Origin: JACPLA01 sp964602055
Lineage (GTDB): Bacteria; Bacteroidota; Ignavibacteria; UBA10030
Assembly (NCBI GenBank): GCA_964602055.1
Contig: CAZRPU010000049.1
Location: 1 to 16,710, forward strand
Length of the DNA stretch: 16,710 nucleotides
Direction of reading: 5' to 3'
Of this stretch, positions 1-7,752 are shown in pieces; the first letter of the stretch is position 1; every line of letters starts with the position of its first letter. The position numbers and the translations under genes are program-made. Below the pieces are notes generated by a model. The model did no database searches and was not told where the DNA came from. It worked only from the letters and a program-made list of their open reading frames with translations.

Positions 1-18
1 ACTCTTGGTGATCAACAT
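1..18 (-). CDS. pnp: Polyribonucleotide nucleotidyltransferase (PNPase), first 6 codons only
   Basis: Only the N-terminus lies in the window. An ATG at position 18 reads M-L-I-T-K-S to the left edge. It is preceded by AAGAAGGAAGC, a reasonable Shine-Dalgarno. It starts 22 nt after the rpsO stop codon. PNPase proteins commonly begin with a short strand of this kind, and rpsO-pnp is one of the most conserved bacterial gene pairs. PNPase is the phosphorolytic 3'-5' exoribonuclease of the RNA degradosome. Six residues cannot prove the identity, so the call rests on gene order plus a good start site. Reading further left would settle it. Confidence 0.6.
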
Positions 19-40
19 GCTTCCTTCTTTCTGTTTAATG

Positions 41-310
41 TTACTTTCTGATTTCCAATTCGCCGATGATTTTCCTGTACCGGGCGATGTCTTTTTTCAT
101 GAGGTAGTCCAAAAGCCTGCGGCGTTTTCCCACAAGTCTGAGCAATCCGAGCCTGCCGTGATGATCGCTCTTATGAGACTCGAAATGAGGAGCCAGCCCG
201 TTGATGTGCGCCGTAAGCATGGCAATCTGGACTTCGGGGGAACCGGTGTCACCGGCGCCTTTTCCGTATTTTGCGACAATGTCGGTTTTCTGTTCTTTCG
301 TGAGCGGCAT
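41..310 (-). CDS. rpsO: 30S ribosomal protein S15
   Basis: An 89-residue protein, exactly the normal S15 length. It has the family hallmarks: an N-terminal MPLTKEQK helix, the GDTGSPEVQIA segment, the HKSDHHGRLGLLRLV central helix and a KRRRLLDYL C-terminal helix. S15 binds the central domain of 16S rRNA early and nucleates 30S platform assembly. The start is supported by AAAGGA 7 nt upstream of the ATG. It follows ribF by 24 nt and precedes pnp, at the end of the rimP-nusA-infB operon. In Enterobacteria S15 represses its own mRNA through a leader structure; I did not identify such a structure here. Confidence 0.98.
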   Translation of the reverse strand: MPLTKEQKTDIVAKYGKGAGDTGSPEVQIAMLTAHINGLAPHFESHKSDHHGRLGLLRLVGKRRRLLDYLMKKDIARYRKIIGELEIRK

Positions 311-334
311 AGTGATTCCTTTAGTAAGATTGTG

Positions 335-1315
335 CTAAGATCGTCCGATGTTCTTTTGCTGCAGGCCCGTCAGGAGCTTTGCGTGTTCCTGCACCAGCGA
401 TAAGCTCATTTCCTTGTCTTTGTCCATTTGTTTGATGAGATCGCTGACTGAATCAAATTTCCTTTCCTCGCGCAGCCTGCGGAGGAATTGCACGTCGATC
501 ATGCGGCCATAGAGATCGCCCTGAAATCCCAAGATGTGTACTTCGAGCGTTCTGCTGCCCAGCGGCTCAAACGTCGGCCGCACCCCGATGCTCATCATTC
601 CGTAGTACTGCATTTCTCCCCATGCAACGCTGACAAAATAGATGCCGTTCAGAGGAACAAGCTTCGATTCCACAGGGAGCCGGAGATTCGCTGTGGGATA
701 TCCAAGGCTTTTTCCCCGTGCATCTCCTCGAACGACTTCCCCCCGTATGCCATAGGGACGGCCCAGGAGTGTGGCTGCACGTTCGACATTTCCTTCAAGC
801 AGGTGCGAACGGATTGTTGTGCTCCCGACGATTTCATTCTGCACGTAGACGGGCTTCATCGCGGTGACGGAGAACTCGAACTCTCTGCCCATCGCGAGCA
901 ATTGTTGCATGTTTCCTTCGCGGTCCCGCCCAAAGTGATGGTCGTACCCTTCGACCACCTCGCTGACACCAATACCCTCGATAACGTAGCGCTGATAGAA
1001 CTCCCTGAAACTGACTCGCGAAAACTCGTATGTGAATTCAAGGACGCAGAGAAGATCAATTTCCTGCTCTTCGCACAACCTCGTGCGTTCTTCGATCGTC
1101 GAAAGAAGGGTGATCGGCGGACCGGCCTGGGTAAGAACTTGCTTCGGATGTGGTTCAAATGTGACAACGACGCTTCGCCCGCCCCGTGCGCGGCTTCTGC
1201 GGACAACTTCCTGAAGAACTGCCTGATGGGCCAGGTGCACGCCGTCAAATGACCCTACGGTAACGACGGAGTTCTTGTTGAAAGGTATCTCGCTAAGCTG
1301 ACGCGCGATAGTCAT
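335..1315 (-). CDS. ribF: Bifunctional riboflavin kinase / FAD synthetase
   Basis: A 326-residue protein of normal RibF length. It converts riboflavin to FMN and FMN to FAD, both with ATP. The N-terminal adenylyltransferase domain (about 1-185) has the nucleotide-binding motif GSFDGVHLAH (21-30) and STTIRSHLLEG (about 165-175). The C-terminal kinase domain (about 186-315) has the Mg-ATP motif GYPTAN (205-210), the NGIYFVSV strand, and LEVHI, whose Glu258 is the expected catalytic base. The open frame runs further upstream, but that part is a shadow of truB. The ATG at 1315 gives the family N-terminus and has GAAAGGG upstream. The gene overlaps the truB 3' end by 23 nt, so translation is probably coupled. 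The usual HxGH signature reads HLAH here. Confidence 0.96.
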   Translation of the reverse strand: MTIARQLSEIPFNKNSVVTVGSFDGVHLAHQAVLQEVVRRSRARGGRSVVVTFEPHPKQVLTQAGPPITLLSTIEERTRLCEEQEIDLLCVLEFTYEFSRVSFREFYQRYVIEGIGVSEVVEGYDHHFGRDREGNMQQLLAMGREFEFSVTAMKPVYVQNEIVGSTTIRSHLLEGNVERAATLLGRPYGIRGEVVRGDARGKSLGYPTANLRLPVESKLVPLNGIYFVSVAWGEMQYYGMMSIGVRPTFEPLGSRTLEVHILGFQGDLYGRMIDVQFLRRLREERKFDSVSDLIKQMDKDKEMSLSLVQEHAKLLTGLQQKNIGRS

Positions 1316-2036
1316 TCGGCACCCTTTCGCTGTTTCCCCGATCCTCGCACAACCGTTCCAGCTCCTCGATAGTAAAAGCATCATCCACCACGAATGATCC
1401 AATGCGTGTTCGTTCGAGGGAGCGCAGTGCAGCCCCGCACCCCAGACGCTTCCCAAGGTCGCTGACAAGTGAGCGTATGTACGTCCCCTTCGAACAGACG
1501 ATGCGAAACGAAGCAAGAGGCATGTCAATCCCCGTGATCGTGAATTCCTTCACATCAATCTCTTTCGCCTCGCGATGGACCGTTCTCCCCTTCCGGGCAT
1601 AATAGTAGAGGGGTCTACCACCATATTTTGCCGCGGAGTACATGGGAGGGACCTGCGTCTGCTTCCCCGTCAGTGAAACAGCTGCATCGCCGAGCAATGC
1701 CGCGGTCACATGGGTGGTCGCCCGGCGCTCAATTACAGCCGTTTCGGAATCGAAGCTTGCGGTTTCAATGCCAAGTTCCAAAGTTCCGCAGTATTCCTTT
1801 TCCAGCTCCGTAAACGTATCCATCAGCTTGGTCTTTGGTCCCGTGCAGACGATCAGGAGTCCCGTCGCTTTCGGATCGAGGGTTCCGGCGTGACCGATCT
1901 TCCTTGCCCCCAAAAGAGATCTCATCTTCTTCACGACATCGAAAGAGCTCCAATCAATCGGTTTGCGCACGAGAAGAACTTCGCCCGCCCCGTTGCAGTC
2001 CATCGCTTCATTTTGTAGTCGTGTCCGGACCTTCAT
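1293..2036 (-). CDS. truB: tRNA pseudouridine(55) synthase
   Basis: A 247-residue TruB. It isomerises U55 in the T-loop of most elongator tRNAs and also acts as a tRNA-folding chaperone. The N-terminal motif KPIDWSSFDVV is followed by the catalytic motif GHAGTLDPKATGLL, with Asp54 as nucleophile. The later YSAAKYGGRPLYYYARKG and GTYIRSLVSDLG segments are also family features. The length is slightly below E. coli TruB, consistent with a short or missing C-terminal PUA domain. The start codon overlaps the rbfA stop as ATGA, which supports ATG 2036 over the internal Met at residue 12. It sits between rbfA and ribF, as in many bacteria. Confidence 0.96.
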   Translation of the reverse strand: MKVRTRLQNEAMDCNGAGEVLLVRKPIDWSSFDVVKKMRSLLGARKIGHAGTLDPKATGLLIVCTGPKTKLMDTFTELEKEYCGTLELGIETASFDSETAVIERRATTHVTAALLGDAAVSLTGKQTQVPPMYSAAKYGGRPLYYYARKGRTVHREAKEIDVKEFTITGIDMPLASFRIVCSKGTYIRSLVSDLGKRLGCGAALRSLERTRIGSFVVDDAFTIEELERLCEDRGNSERVPNDYRASA

Positions 2037-2392
2037 GAACCGCCTTTGGATTCCTTGTCGTGAATCTGATGAAGAATTGTTTCGATTTTCATGGCCCTGT
2101 CGAGGCTGTCATCAAGGAGAAACGACAGCGACGGCGTGAACTTAAGCCTCACAACGTGCCCGAGGCTTGAACGTATGAAGCTCTTTTGCTCGTCGAGCAT
2201 TGCGAGGGATTTCTCCTTCCGCGCTTTGTCACCGAAAACGCTCACGAACACCTTCGCGTTCTTGAGATCGGGGCTCATACGAACTTCCGTCACGGTGATC
2301 ATGCCATAGTCATTCATGCTGAATTTTGGCTGATGAATCGTACTGATCTCTTCCTTAATCAAGGAAGCAACTTTTTCGGTTCTGAGAGACAT
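2033..2392 (-). CDS. rbfA: Ribosome-binding factor A
   Basis: A 119-residue single KH-like-domain protein of normal RbfA length. It binds the 30S subunit near helix 1 of 16S rRNA and is needed for late maturation and cold adaptation. Recognisable segments are RTEKVASLIKEEIS at the N-terminus, MITVTEVRMSPDLKNAKVFVSVFG in the middle, and VVRLKFTPSLSFLLDDSLDRAMKIE towards the C-terminus. It starts 6 nt after the infB stop, with no clear Shine-Dalgarno, so translation probably depends on ribosomes terminating on infB. It overlaps truB by 4 nt. Confidence 0.95.
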   Translation of the reverse strand: MSLRTEKVASLIKEEISTIHQPKFSMNDYGMITVTEVRMSPDLKNAKVFVSVFGDKARKEKSLAMLDEQKSFIRSSLGHVVRLKFTPSLSFLLDDSLDRAMKIETILHQIHDKESKGGS

Positions 2393-2398
2393 CGCGGA

Positions 2399-5038
2399 TC
2401 AGAGTTTTCGTTTTACTTCGACAGTTTTGAAAGCTTCGATGACGTCCCCCACCTTGATGTCGTTGAAGCCATCGATGCTCACACCGCATTCAAAGCCCTG
2501 CTCAACATCGCGTACGTCGTCTTTGAAGCGTTTGAGCGAAGCAATGCCCCCTTCAAAGATCACCAGTCCGTCGCGGACGAGCCGTACTTTGTTGTTTCGG
2601 GAGATTCTCCCTTCCTTCACAAAACACCCTGCAATCGTGCCGACCTTCGAGACCTTGAATATTTCCCGCACTTCGACGGTTGACAATATTTCTTCGGACA
2701 CGGAGGGAGCAAGCATTCCCTCCAGGGCACTGCGGACTTCATTGATTGCGTCGTAAATGATGTTGTACAAACGGATATCCACGCTCTCGGTTTCCGCAAG
2801 TCGTCGGGCATTCATATTCGGCCGAACGTGGAATCCAACAACGACGGCATTCGACGCGGCGGCGAGAAGGACGTCTGATTCCGAAATCGCGCCAACTCCC
2901 TTGTGGATGACCTGCACTTTGACTTCCTGCGTGGAGAGCCTCATCATCGCGTCTGAAAGAGCCTCCACCGACCCGTCGACATCTCCCTTCACAATGATGG
3001 GAAGATCCTTGACCTGGCCTTCTTTGATCTGTTGCGAGATGTCGTCCAGCGTGATCATCCGTCTTTGACGGAAGTCCTGTTCCCGCTTCAATTGCTGTCG
3101 CTTGGTGCTGATTTCTCGCGCTTTTCGCTCATCTTCGAGCACAACAAAGGCATCCCCTGCCTGAGGGATACCGTCGTAACCGATCACTTGCACAGGCTGG
3201 GACGGTTTCGCCATCTCGACCCTGTTTCCCCGTTCGTCAAACATCGCCCGCACGCGGCCGCTCCATACACCGCACACGAAAGAATCTCCTATGCGCAATG
3301 TACCTTTCTGAACCAGAACCGTCGCAACGATGCCTTTTCCTTTGTCCAGCTCCGCTTCCACCACAATGCCTCGTGCGACTCTGTGAGGATTTGCCTTCAG
3401 ATCCAGGACGTCTGCTTCAAGCAGAATCTTCTCGAGAAGCTGATCGACCTTTTGCCCGGTCCGGGCGGAAAGTTCCACTGACTGGTATTTGCCTCCCCAT
3501 TCTTCGACCAGCACGCCCTTTTCGGAGAGCTGCTGCCGGATGCGCTCAGGATTTGCATCGCCCTTGTCGATCTTGTTCATGGCGATGATAATGGGAACAT
3601 TCGCAGCCTGCGCGTGGTTGATCGCTTCCACCGTTTGCGGCATGACACTGTCGTCGGCTGCAACGACCAGAACCACGATATCCGTAACCTGTGCTCCGCG
3701 TGCACGCATTGCCGTAAAAGCTTCATGGCCGGGCGTGTCCAGGAAGGTGATCTGTTTCCCGTCACTGAGAGTCACTTCATAGGCGCCGATGTGCTGCGTG
3801 ATTCCTCCCGCCTCACCTGCCACCACATTTGCTCTCCGAATGTGATCGAGGAGCGAAGTCTTTCCGTGGTCGACATGACCCATGATGGTCACCACCGGGG
3901 GCCGCGGCAGGAGCGATTGTTCGTCATCGACGATATCAACCAATTCCTCCGACCCGAATTCCTGCTCGAACTCCACTTGAAGGCCAAACTCGTCAGCTAC
4001 CAGAGTAATGGTGTCTTTATCCATGCGCTGATTGATGGAAACCATCATGCCCAGCGCCATGCATTTCGAAATGACGTCTGCGACGGGCACCCTCATCAAA
4101 TCGGCGAGTTCCCCGACGCTCACAAATTCCGTTACGCGCAGGCGGGTCTTATCACGCTCCGCCTCTTCGAGAATGCGTTGTTCTTCTTCTTCCCTCTCCA
4201 GTTTTTTCTTCTTGCGATATGCCGCTCGCATGCTGGCCGGCTCTTCGCCCATGTCGGCAAGCGTCGCCCGAATCGCCTTTTCGACTTCTTCCTCGTTCAC
4301 TTCGGCATGGCGGGCCTTCTTTTTCTTTCTGACCTTCGGCTCCCCCTCCTCTGCTGCCTTGCCGACATCTTTCCCCCTCTTTTCTTCCCGAATCTTCTTC
4401 TTTTTCTTCTTCTTTTTCTTCTTGTCTTCCTCACTCTCCGCAACAGGCTGCTCTTCTACCTGAAGTTCCAGCTTTCCCTTGATCGTCAGGCCCCGCGAAC
4501 CACGAGCCACGGCTGCTTCAAGAGGAGTCTGCGACTCTCCGCGTTTTCCGCGCACTTTTTCTTTCTTCGCACCAACAACTTCTTCTGCACTCTTTGCGGT
4601 AACGGGCTTTACGGCTTCGGGTGCGGCCGGTGCCGGGGCAACCTCAAGCTCCACCGGCGCAGGAATTTTTTCAGGCTCCTTTGACGCCGGAACCTCCGTG
4701 ACGACTTCTTCCACCTCTTCAGCGACTGGAGCGGCGGGTTCCTCTTCCTTGATCTTCTCCTTCGTTTCCGTTTCCTTTGCCGCCTTCTTTTCAGGCTTCT
4801 CGACACCTTCTTTCTTCCGTGAAGATCGAAAATCCCGGAGCTTCTTTTGATGCCGTTCCGCGACATCCTTTTCCTTCTTGAAATGCGACATGATGGCGGA
4901 CATCATATCGTCCGTCACCACGCTCATATGGCTCTTCACATCGAATCCCTTCTTGTGGAGGAACTCAATGATTGTGTCGCTCGAAAGGTTAAGCTCTGTC
5001 GCGAGCTTGTAAATCTTGATTTTTTTGGTTTCTGCCAT
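2399..5038 (-). CDS. infB: Translation initiation factor IF-2
   Basis: An 879-residue IF2 that delivers fMet-tRNA to the 30S subunit and promotes subunit joining with GTP hydrolysis. An IF2_N domain covers about residues 1-55. A long Glu/Lys/Ala/Pro-rich linker follows, with ten consecutive lysines (206-215). A second IF2_N-like domain (RLRVTEFVSVGELADLMRV) precedes the G domain. The G domain has G1 GHVDHGKT (387-394), the switch GGITQHIGAY, G3 DTPGH (434-438), G4 NKID (488-491) and an SAR G5. Domains II-IV follow, including VGFHVRPN in domain III. ATG 5038 (MAETKK) is chosen over an in-frame TTG five codons upstream. The Shine-Dalgarno is weak (GAGCGAAAGCACG). It lies 34 nt after nusA. Confidence 0.98.
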   Translation of the reverse strand: MAETKKIKIYKLATELNLSSDTIIEFLHKKGFDVKSHMSVVTDDMMSAIMSHFKKEKDVAERHQKKLRDFRSSRKKEGVEKPEKKAAKETETKEKIKEEEPAAPVAEEVEEVVTEVPASKEPEKIPAPVELEVAPAPAAPEAVKPVTAKSAEEVVGAKKEKVRGKRGESQTPLEAAVARGSRGLTIKGKLELQVEEQPVAESEEDKKKKKKKKKKIREEKRGKDVGKAAEEGEPKVRKKKKARHAEVNEEEVEKAIRATLADMGEEPASMRAAYRKKKKLEREEEEQRILEEAERDKTRLRVTEFVSVGELADLMRVPVADVISKCMALGMMVSINQRMDKDTITLVADEFGLQVEFEQEFGSEELVDIVDDEQSLLPRPPVVTIMGHVDHGKTSLLDHIRRANVVAGEAGGITQHIGAYEVTLSDGKQITFLDTPGHEAFTAMRARGAQVTDIVVLVVAADDSVMPQTVEAINHAQAANVPIIIAMNKIDKGDANPERIRQQLSEKGVLVEEWGGKYQSVELSARTGQKVDQLLEKILLEADVLDLKANPHRVARGIVVEAELDKGKGIVATVLVQKGTLRIGDSFVCGVWSGRVRAMFDERGNRVEMAKPSQPVQVIGYDGIPQAGDAFVVLEDERKAREISTKRQQLKREQDFRQRRMITLDDISQQIKEGQVKDLPIIVKGDVDGSVEALSDAMMRLSTQEVKVQVIHKGVGAISESDVLLAAASNAVVVGFHVRPNMNARRLAETESVDIRLYNIIYDAINEVRSALEGMLAPSVSEEILSTVEVREIFKVSKVGTIAGCFVKEGRISRNNKVRLVRDGLVIFEGGIASLKRFKDDVRDVEQGFECGVSIDGFNDIKVGDVIEAFKTVEVKRKL

Positions 5039-5072
5039 CGTGCTTTCGCTCAATTCCGTCGCTTGCGACGAA

Positions 5073-6428
5073 TCACTCTGTTTTCTGTTTCTCTTCCGTT
5101 GCCTGAGGAGCTGAACCCTCTGCTGCGGTTCCTTCCGGTTTGGGCTGCGCCTCTGCAGCAGGCTCTTCCTCTTCGTCCTCGATCTCGGCTTCTTCGAGCC
5201 CCTTCTTCAACATTTCCATGATTTCATCCATCTTTTCCGCTTCGACACCGAGCGTCTCGACAAGAGTCTCTTTCGGGGTATCTAAGACATCACGTGCCGT
5301 TTTGTAATTTTCGTCAAAGAATTTATGAAAGAGTACATCGCCGAGCTCTTCCCGGAATTCGGACAATTCCATGTCGTATTCCTCTTCTTCTTCACCGCCC
5401 TCTTTAATAAGCTGAATATCAAACCCGGTCAGCTTCGAGGCAAGACGTACGTTCTGACCGTTTTTTCCGATTGCGAGAGACACTTGATCCGCGGCCACAA
5501 GGACTTCGGCTTTTTTGTTTTCCTGATCTATGTCGATCTTCAGAAGTTTGGCGGGTGCAAGTGATTTGGTGATGAAGAGGATGGGATCCTCGGAGTAATT
5601 GATGACGTCGATGTTCTCATTATTGAGTTCCCGCACGATCGCATGAATGCGGACGCCTTTCATGCCAACGCATGCACCGACTGCGTCAATGCGGTCGTCG
5701 TGCGACAAAACGGCAACTTTTGCGCGATCGCCGGGCTCCCGTGCAATTCGCTTGATCTCGATGATACCGTCATAAATTTCCGGAATTTCAATCTCGAACA
5801 AGCGCATGAGAAATTGCCGATCAGCCCTGGAAATGATGACCAGAGGATTGGCAGCTCCCTTGCGGACCTCCTTCACCACAGCTCTGATCGTGTCGCCTTT
5901 CTTGTACCGTTCCTTATAGATCTGCTCATTCCTCGGAAGGATCAGCTCATTCTTGTTGTGAATAACAAGGATTTCGCCTTTTCCCTTGCGAATCTGATAA
6001 ATCTCTCCGACCACAATCTCTCCGATGGAATTGGAGTATTCATTGTAAATGGATTCACGCTCAATTTCCTTGATTCGCTGATTCAGATTCTGTTTTGCGC
6101 TGACGACAAGACGCCGTCCGAACGTCTCAAGGGGAATAATCTCAACAAATTCTTCGCCGACGTCCAGGTCCTCCCCGCTTTTCTTCTTTGCTTCCTTGCT
6201 GTCGATTTGCGTCGAGGGATCGGTGACCTCTTCCACTACTTCCTTTTCAAGGTAGATTTCGATGTCCCCCTTCTCCATATTCACCACCACGTCGAATTTC
6301 GCCGTCTGGCCATATTTCTTTCTGACCATCATGCCGAAGATATCCTCGATGATGCCGACAAGAATGTCCTTGTCGATCCCTTTATCGCGAACCATTTGGG
6401 TGAATGATTCGACTATCTCATGATTCAT
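5073..6428 (-). CDS. nusA: Transcription termination/antitermination factor NusA
   Basis: A 451-residue NusA that binds RNA polymerase near the exit channel and modulates pausing, intrinsic termination and antitermination. An N-terminal polymerase-binding domain (about 1-125) includes ETFGRRLVVSAKQNLNQRI. An S1 domain (about 130-200) follows, then two KH domains: one around GACVGMKGVRIHAIVRELN, the other around VSLAIGKNGQNVRLASKLTG. The C-terminus has a helical segment and a very acidic Glu/Ala/Pro-rich tail. ATG 6428 has GGAGGA 4 nt upstream; the longer TTG start would place that Shine-Dalgarno inside the gene. It lies 31 nt after rimP and 34 nt before infB. The ylxR and L7Ae-like genes found at this junction in Firmicutes are absent. 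Confidence 0.98.
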   Translation of the reverse strand: MNHEIVESFTQMVRDKGIDKDILVGIIEDIFGMMVRKKYGQTAKFDVVVNMEKGDIEIYLEKEVVEEVTDPSTQIDSKEAKKKSGEDLDVGEEFVEIIPLETFGRRLVVSAKQNLNQRIKEIERESIYNEYSNSIGEIVVGEIYQIRKGKGEILVIHNKNELILPRNEQIYKERYKKGDTIRAVVKEVRKGAANPLVIISRADRQFLMRLFEIEIPEIYDGIIEIKRIAREPGDRAKVAVLSHDDRIDAVGACVGMKGVRIHAIVRELNNENIDVINYSEDPILFITKSLAPAKLLKIDIDQENKKAEVLVAADQVSLAIGKNGQNVRLASKLTGFDIQLIKEGGEEEEEYDMELSEFREELGDVLFHKFFDENYKTARDVLDTPKETLVETLGVEAEKMDEIMEMLKKGLEEAEIEDEEEEPAAEAQPKPEGTAAEGSAPQATEEKQKTE

Positions 6429-6432
6429 TGCG

Positions 6433-6438
6433 TCCTCC
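6433..6438 (-). promoter_or_regulatory. Strong ribosome binding site of nusA
   Basis: GGAGGA on the minus strand, 4 nt before ATG 6428. It fixes the nusA start at MNHEIVESF rather than at the in-frame TTG at 6443. It is among the best Shine-Dalgarno matches in this operon; rbfA and infB have weak ones. Confidence 0.75.
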
Positions 6439-6459
6439 AACAACGATGCATTTGCAGCG

Positions 6460-6930
6460 CTACCATGGCAGTTCCTCTTTTGATTCTATGATCTGATCGA
6501 AGGAAAGAGAAATGGGTTCTCCCCCATCCGGTTGAAACGTCAGCACATCACCCGCGACCTGCGTCAGCACGCCGGTGAGCGAGGCCGGTTCAGGAGCCGA
6601 AGCAAAACGGATCGAGAATCTCCTTCCCACATTTTTGGGATATTGGCGAAGCATGGTCAGCGGCTTATCCATGCCGGGCGATGAAATCTCAAGGCGAAAA
6701 TCGGTATCTCCAAGCGTCCGCTGACCTTCCAGGAAGGTGCGAAGTTCGCGGCTGATCTGAGCACACTGGTCGATGGTAATTCCTTTGTCCGTATCGACGA
6801 ATATCTGCAGCAACACCCCGGCACGCTCCAGCCTGACTTGAACATCAACCAGAAACGCACCGTGCGTTTCGAGAAGAGGCCCCGACACATCCCTGATTTT
6901 TTGCTTAATTTCCGGAACTCTCATAATCAT
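6460..6930 (-). CDS. rimP: Ribosome maturation factor RimP
   Basis: A 156-residue RimP (older names YlxS, YhbC, P15A), needed for 30S subunit maturation around S12/S19 incorporation. The conserved core is visible: QIFVDTDKGITIDQCAQISREL, the signature LEISSPGMDKPL, and a C-terminal SH3-like part ending near FDQIIESKEELPW. Two in-frame ATGs, at 6930 and 6924, are possible starts. Neither has a good Shine-Dalgarno: GGATGATT precedes the second, and a terminator T-tract ends two bases before the first. It is first in the nusA-infB operon. The lack of a normal leader is discussed in the findings. Confidence 0.95.
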   Translation of the reverse strand: MIMRVPEIKQKIRDVSGPLLETHGAFLVDVQVRLERAGVLLQIFVDTDKGITIDQCAQISRELRTFLEGQRTLGDTDFRLEISSPGMDKPLTMLRQYPKNVGRRFSIRFASAPEPASLTGVLTQVAGDVLTFQPDGGEPISLSFDQIIESKEELPW

Positions 6931-6963
6931 CCAAAAAAAATAGCCCGAACTGGCGGGCTATTT
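6931..6963 (-). terminator. Intrinsic terminator between the LOG-family gene and rimP
   Basis: On the minus strand AAATAGCCCG pairs perfectly with CGGGCTATTT around a 6-nt CCAGTT loop (core inverted repeat 6941-6947 / 6954-6960). The T-tract has eight consecutive Ts (6933-6940). The hairpin starts about 50 nt after the LOG-family stop, so it can end the upstream eleven-gene transcript. Its T-tract ends two bases before the first rimP ATG, so any message for rimP starting upstream must read through it. It is therefore both a terminator and a candidate attenuator. Confidence 0.88.
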
Positions 6964-7014
6964 CTGAAGGCGTTTCTAAAATACGTACTTTGAAGCGTAG
7001 ATGCAAGCAAATAA

Positions 7015-7731
7015 TCAGAAATTCGTGATGACGGTGCTTTCTTTGTAGAAATTGGCAATAATTTCCGCGGCCTCTGCAGGATCGTCTGTCACGTTGAAAA
7101 GTTCAAGATCTGATTCGCTGATAGTCCCTTCGCTGACGAGTGTCTTCTTCATCCATTCAATCAATCCGCTCCAATACGCCTTCCCCATGAGTATGACGGG
7201 AAAGGGCTTCGTTTTTTCCGTTTGGATGAGCGTGACGGCCTCAAAAAACTCATCAAGTGTGCCAAACCCTCCGGGAAGGACGACAAATCCGTGGGCATAT
7301 TTGACGAACATGACCTTCCTGACGAAGAAGTGTTTGAAGGTCACAAGCCTTCCCCGATCAATGTACGGATTCGACATTTGCTCGAACGGGAGGTCGATAT
7401 TCACTCCGACAGAGTGCCCCCCCGCTTCCTGACATCCTTTGTTTCCCGCTTCCATGATCCCGGGGCCGCCGCCGGTCAGCACGTTGAAGCCTCTTCGAAC
7501 GAGTTCCTTCGCCACCGCAACAGCCATTTCGTAATACGGCATGCCCGGCTTCGTCCGGGCAGATCCGAAAATCGTCACGAGTTGCTTTTGCTGAGCCATG
7601 ACGGAGAACCCCTCCACAAATTCGGCAAGAATCCTGAAGAGCCTCCAGAAGTCCTGCTGGACATCCGCAAGCATCTTGAGTTGCGCATCCTGAACGGCAT
7701 CATGGGACGAACGGTGATCCTGGGATTTCAT
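7015..7731 (-). CDS. LOG-family nucleotide phosphoribohydrolase (TIGR00730 type)
   Basis: A 238-residue Rossmann-fold protein of the LOG (Lonely Guy) / TIGR00730 family. Members release free base from nucleoside 5'-monophosphates, including cytokinin nucleotides. Visible motifs are IFGSARTKP (54-62), GGGPGIMEAGNKG (87-99), a basic FFVRKVMFVKYAHG segment with Arg138, and the signature PGGFGTLDE (153-161). A roughly 45-residue helical N-terminal extension, longer than in compact LOG proteins, resembles the larger bacterial type. AAAGGA lies upstream of the ATG, 21 nt after trpG. It is the last gene before the terminator. The true substrate (AMP, cytokinin nucleotide or other) cannot be told from sequence; cytokinin activity is not implied. 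Confidence 0.9.
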   Translation of the reverse strand: MKSQDHRSSHDAVQDAQLKMLADVQQDFWRLFRILAEFVEGFSVMAQQKQLVTIFGSARTKPGMPYYEMAVAVAKELVRRGFNVLTGGGPGIMEAGNKGCQEAGGHSVGVNIDLPFEQMSNPYIDRGRLVTFKHFFVRKVMFVKYAHGFVVLPGGFGTLDEFFEAVTLIQTEKTKPFPVILMGKAYWSGLIEWMKKTLVSEGTISESDLELFNVTDDPAEAAEIIANFYKESTVITNF

Positions 7732-7752
7732 AACGAGTCCTTTCGCGTGATG

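Noticed and set aside
1316..1528. N-terminal extension of the ribF frame
   Set aside because: It lies inside truB, its sequence is unlike any RibF N-terminus, and ATG 1315 has a Shine-Dalgarno and the right family start.
3614..4684. Long plus-strand open frame (356 codons) opposite infB
   Set aside because: It mirrors the low-complexity Lys/Glu codons of infB, its product is a Phe/Leu/Arg-rich sequence of no recognisable family, and infB is unambiguous on the other strand.
5643..6407. Plus-strand open frame opposite nusA
   Set aside because: A shadow of the nusA codons; nothing in the translation resembles a protein family.
6967..7014. Promoter for rimP (TTGCTT / TACGTA)
   Set aside because: The -10 element matches the consensus poorly and sits in an A+T-rich tail; kept only as a suggestion inside the attenuator finding.
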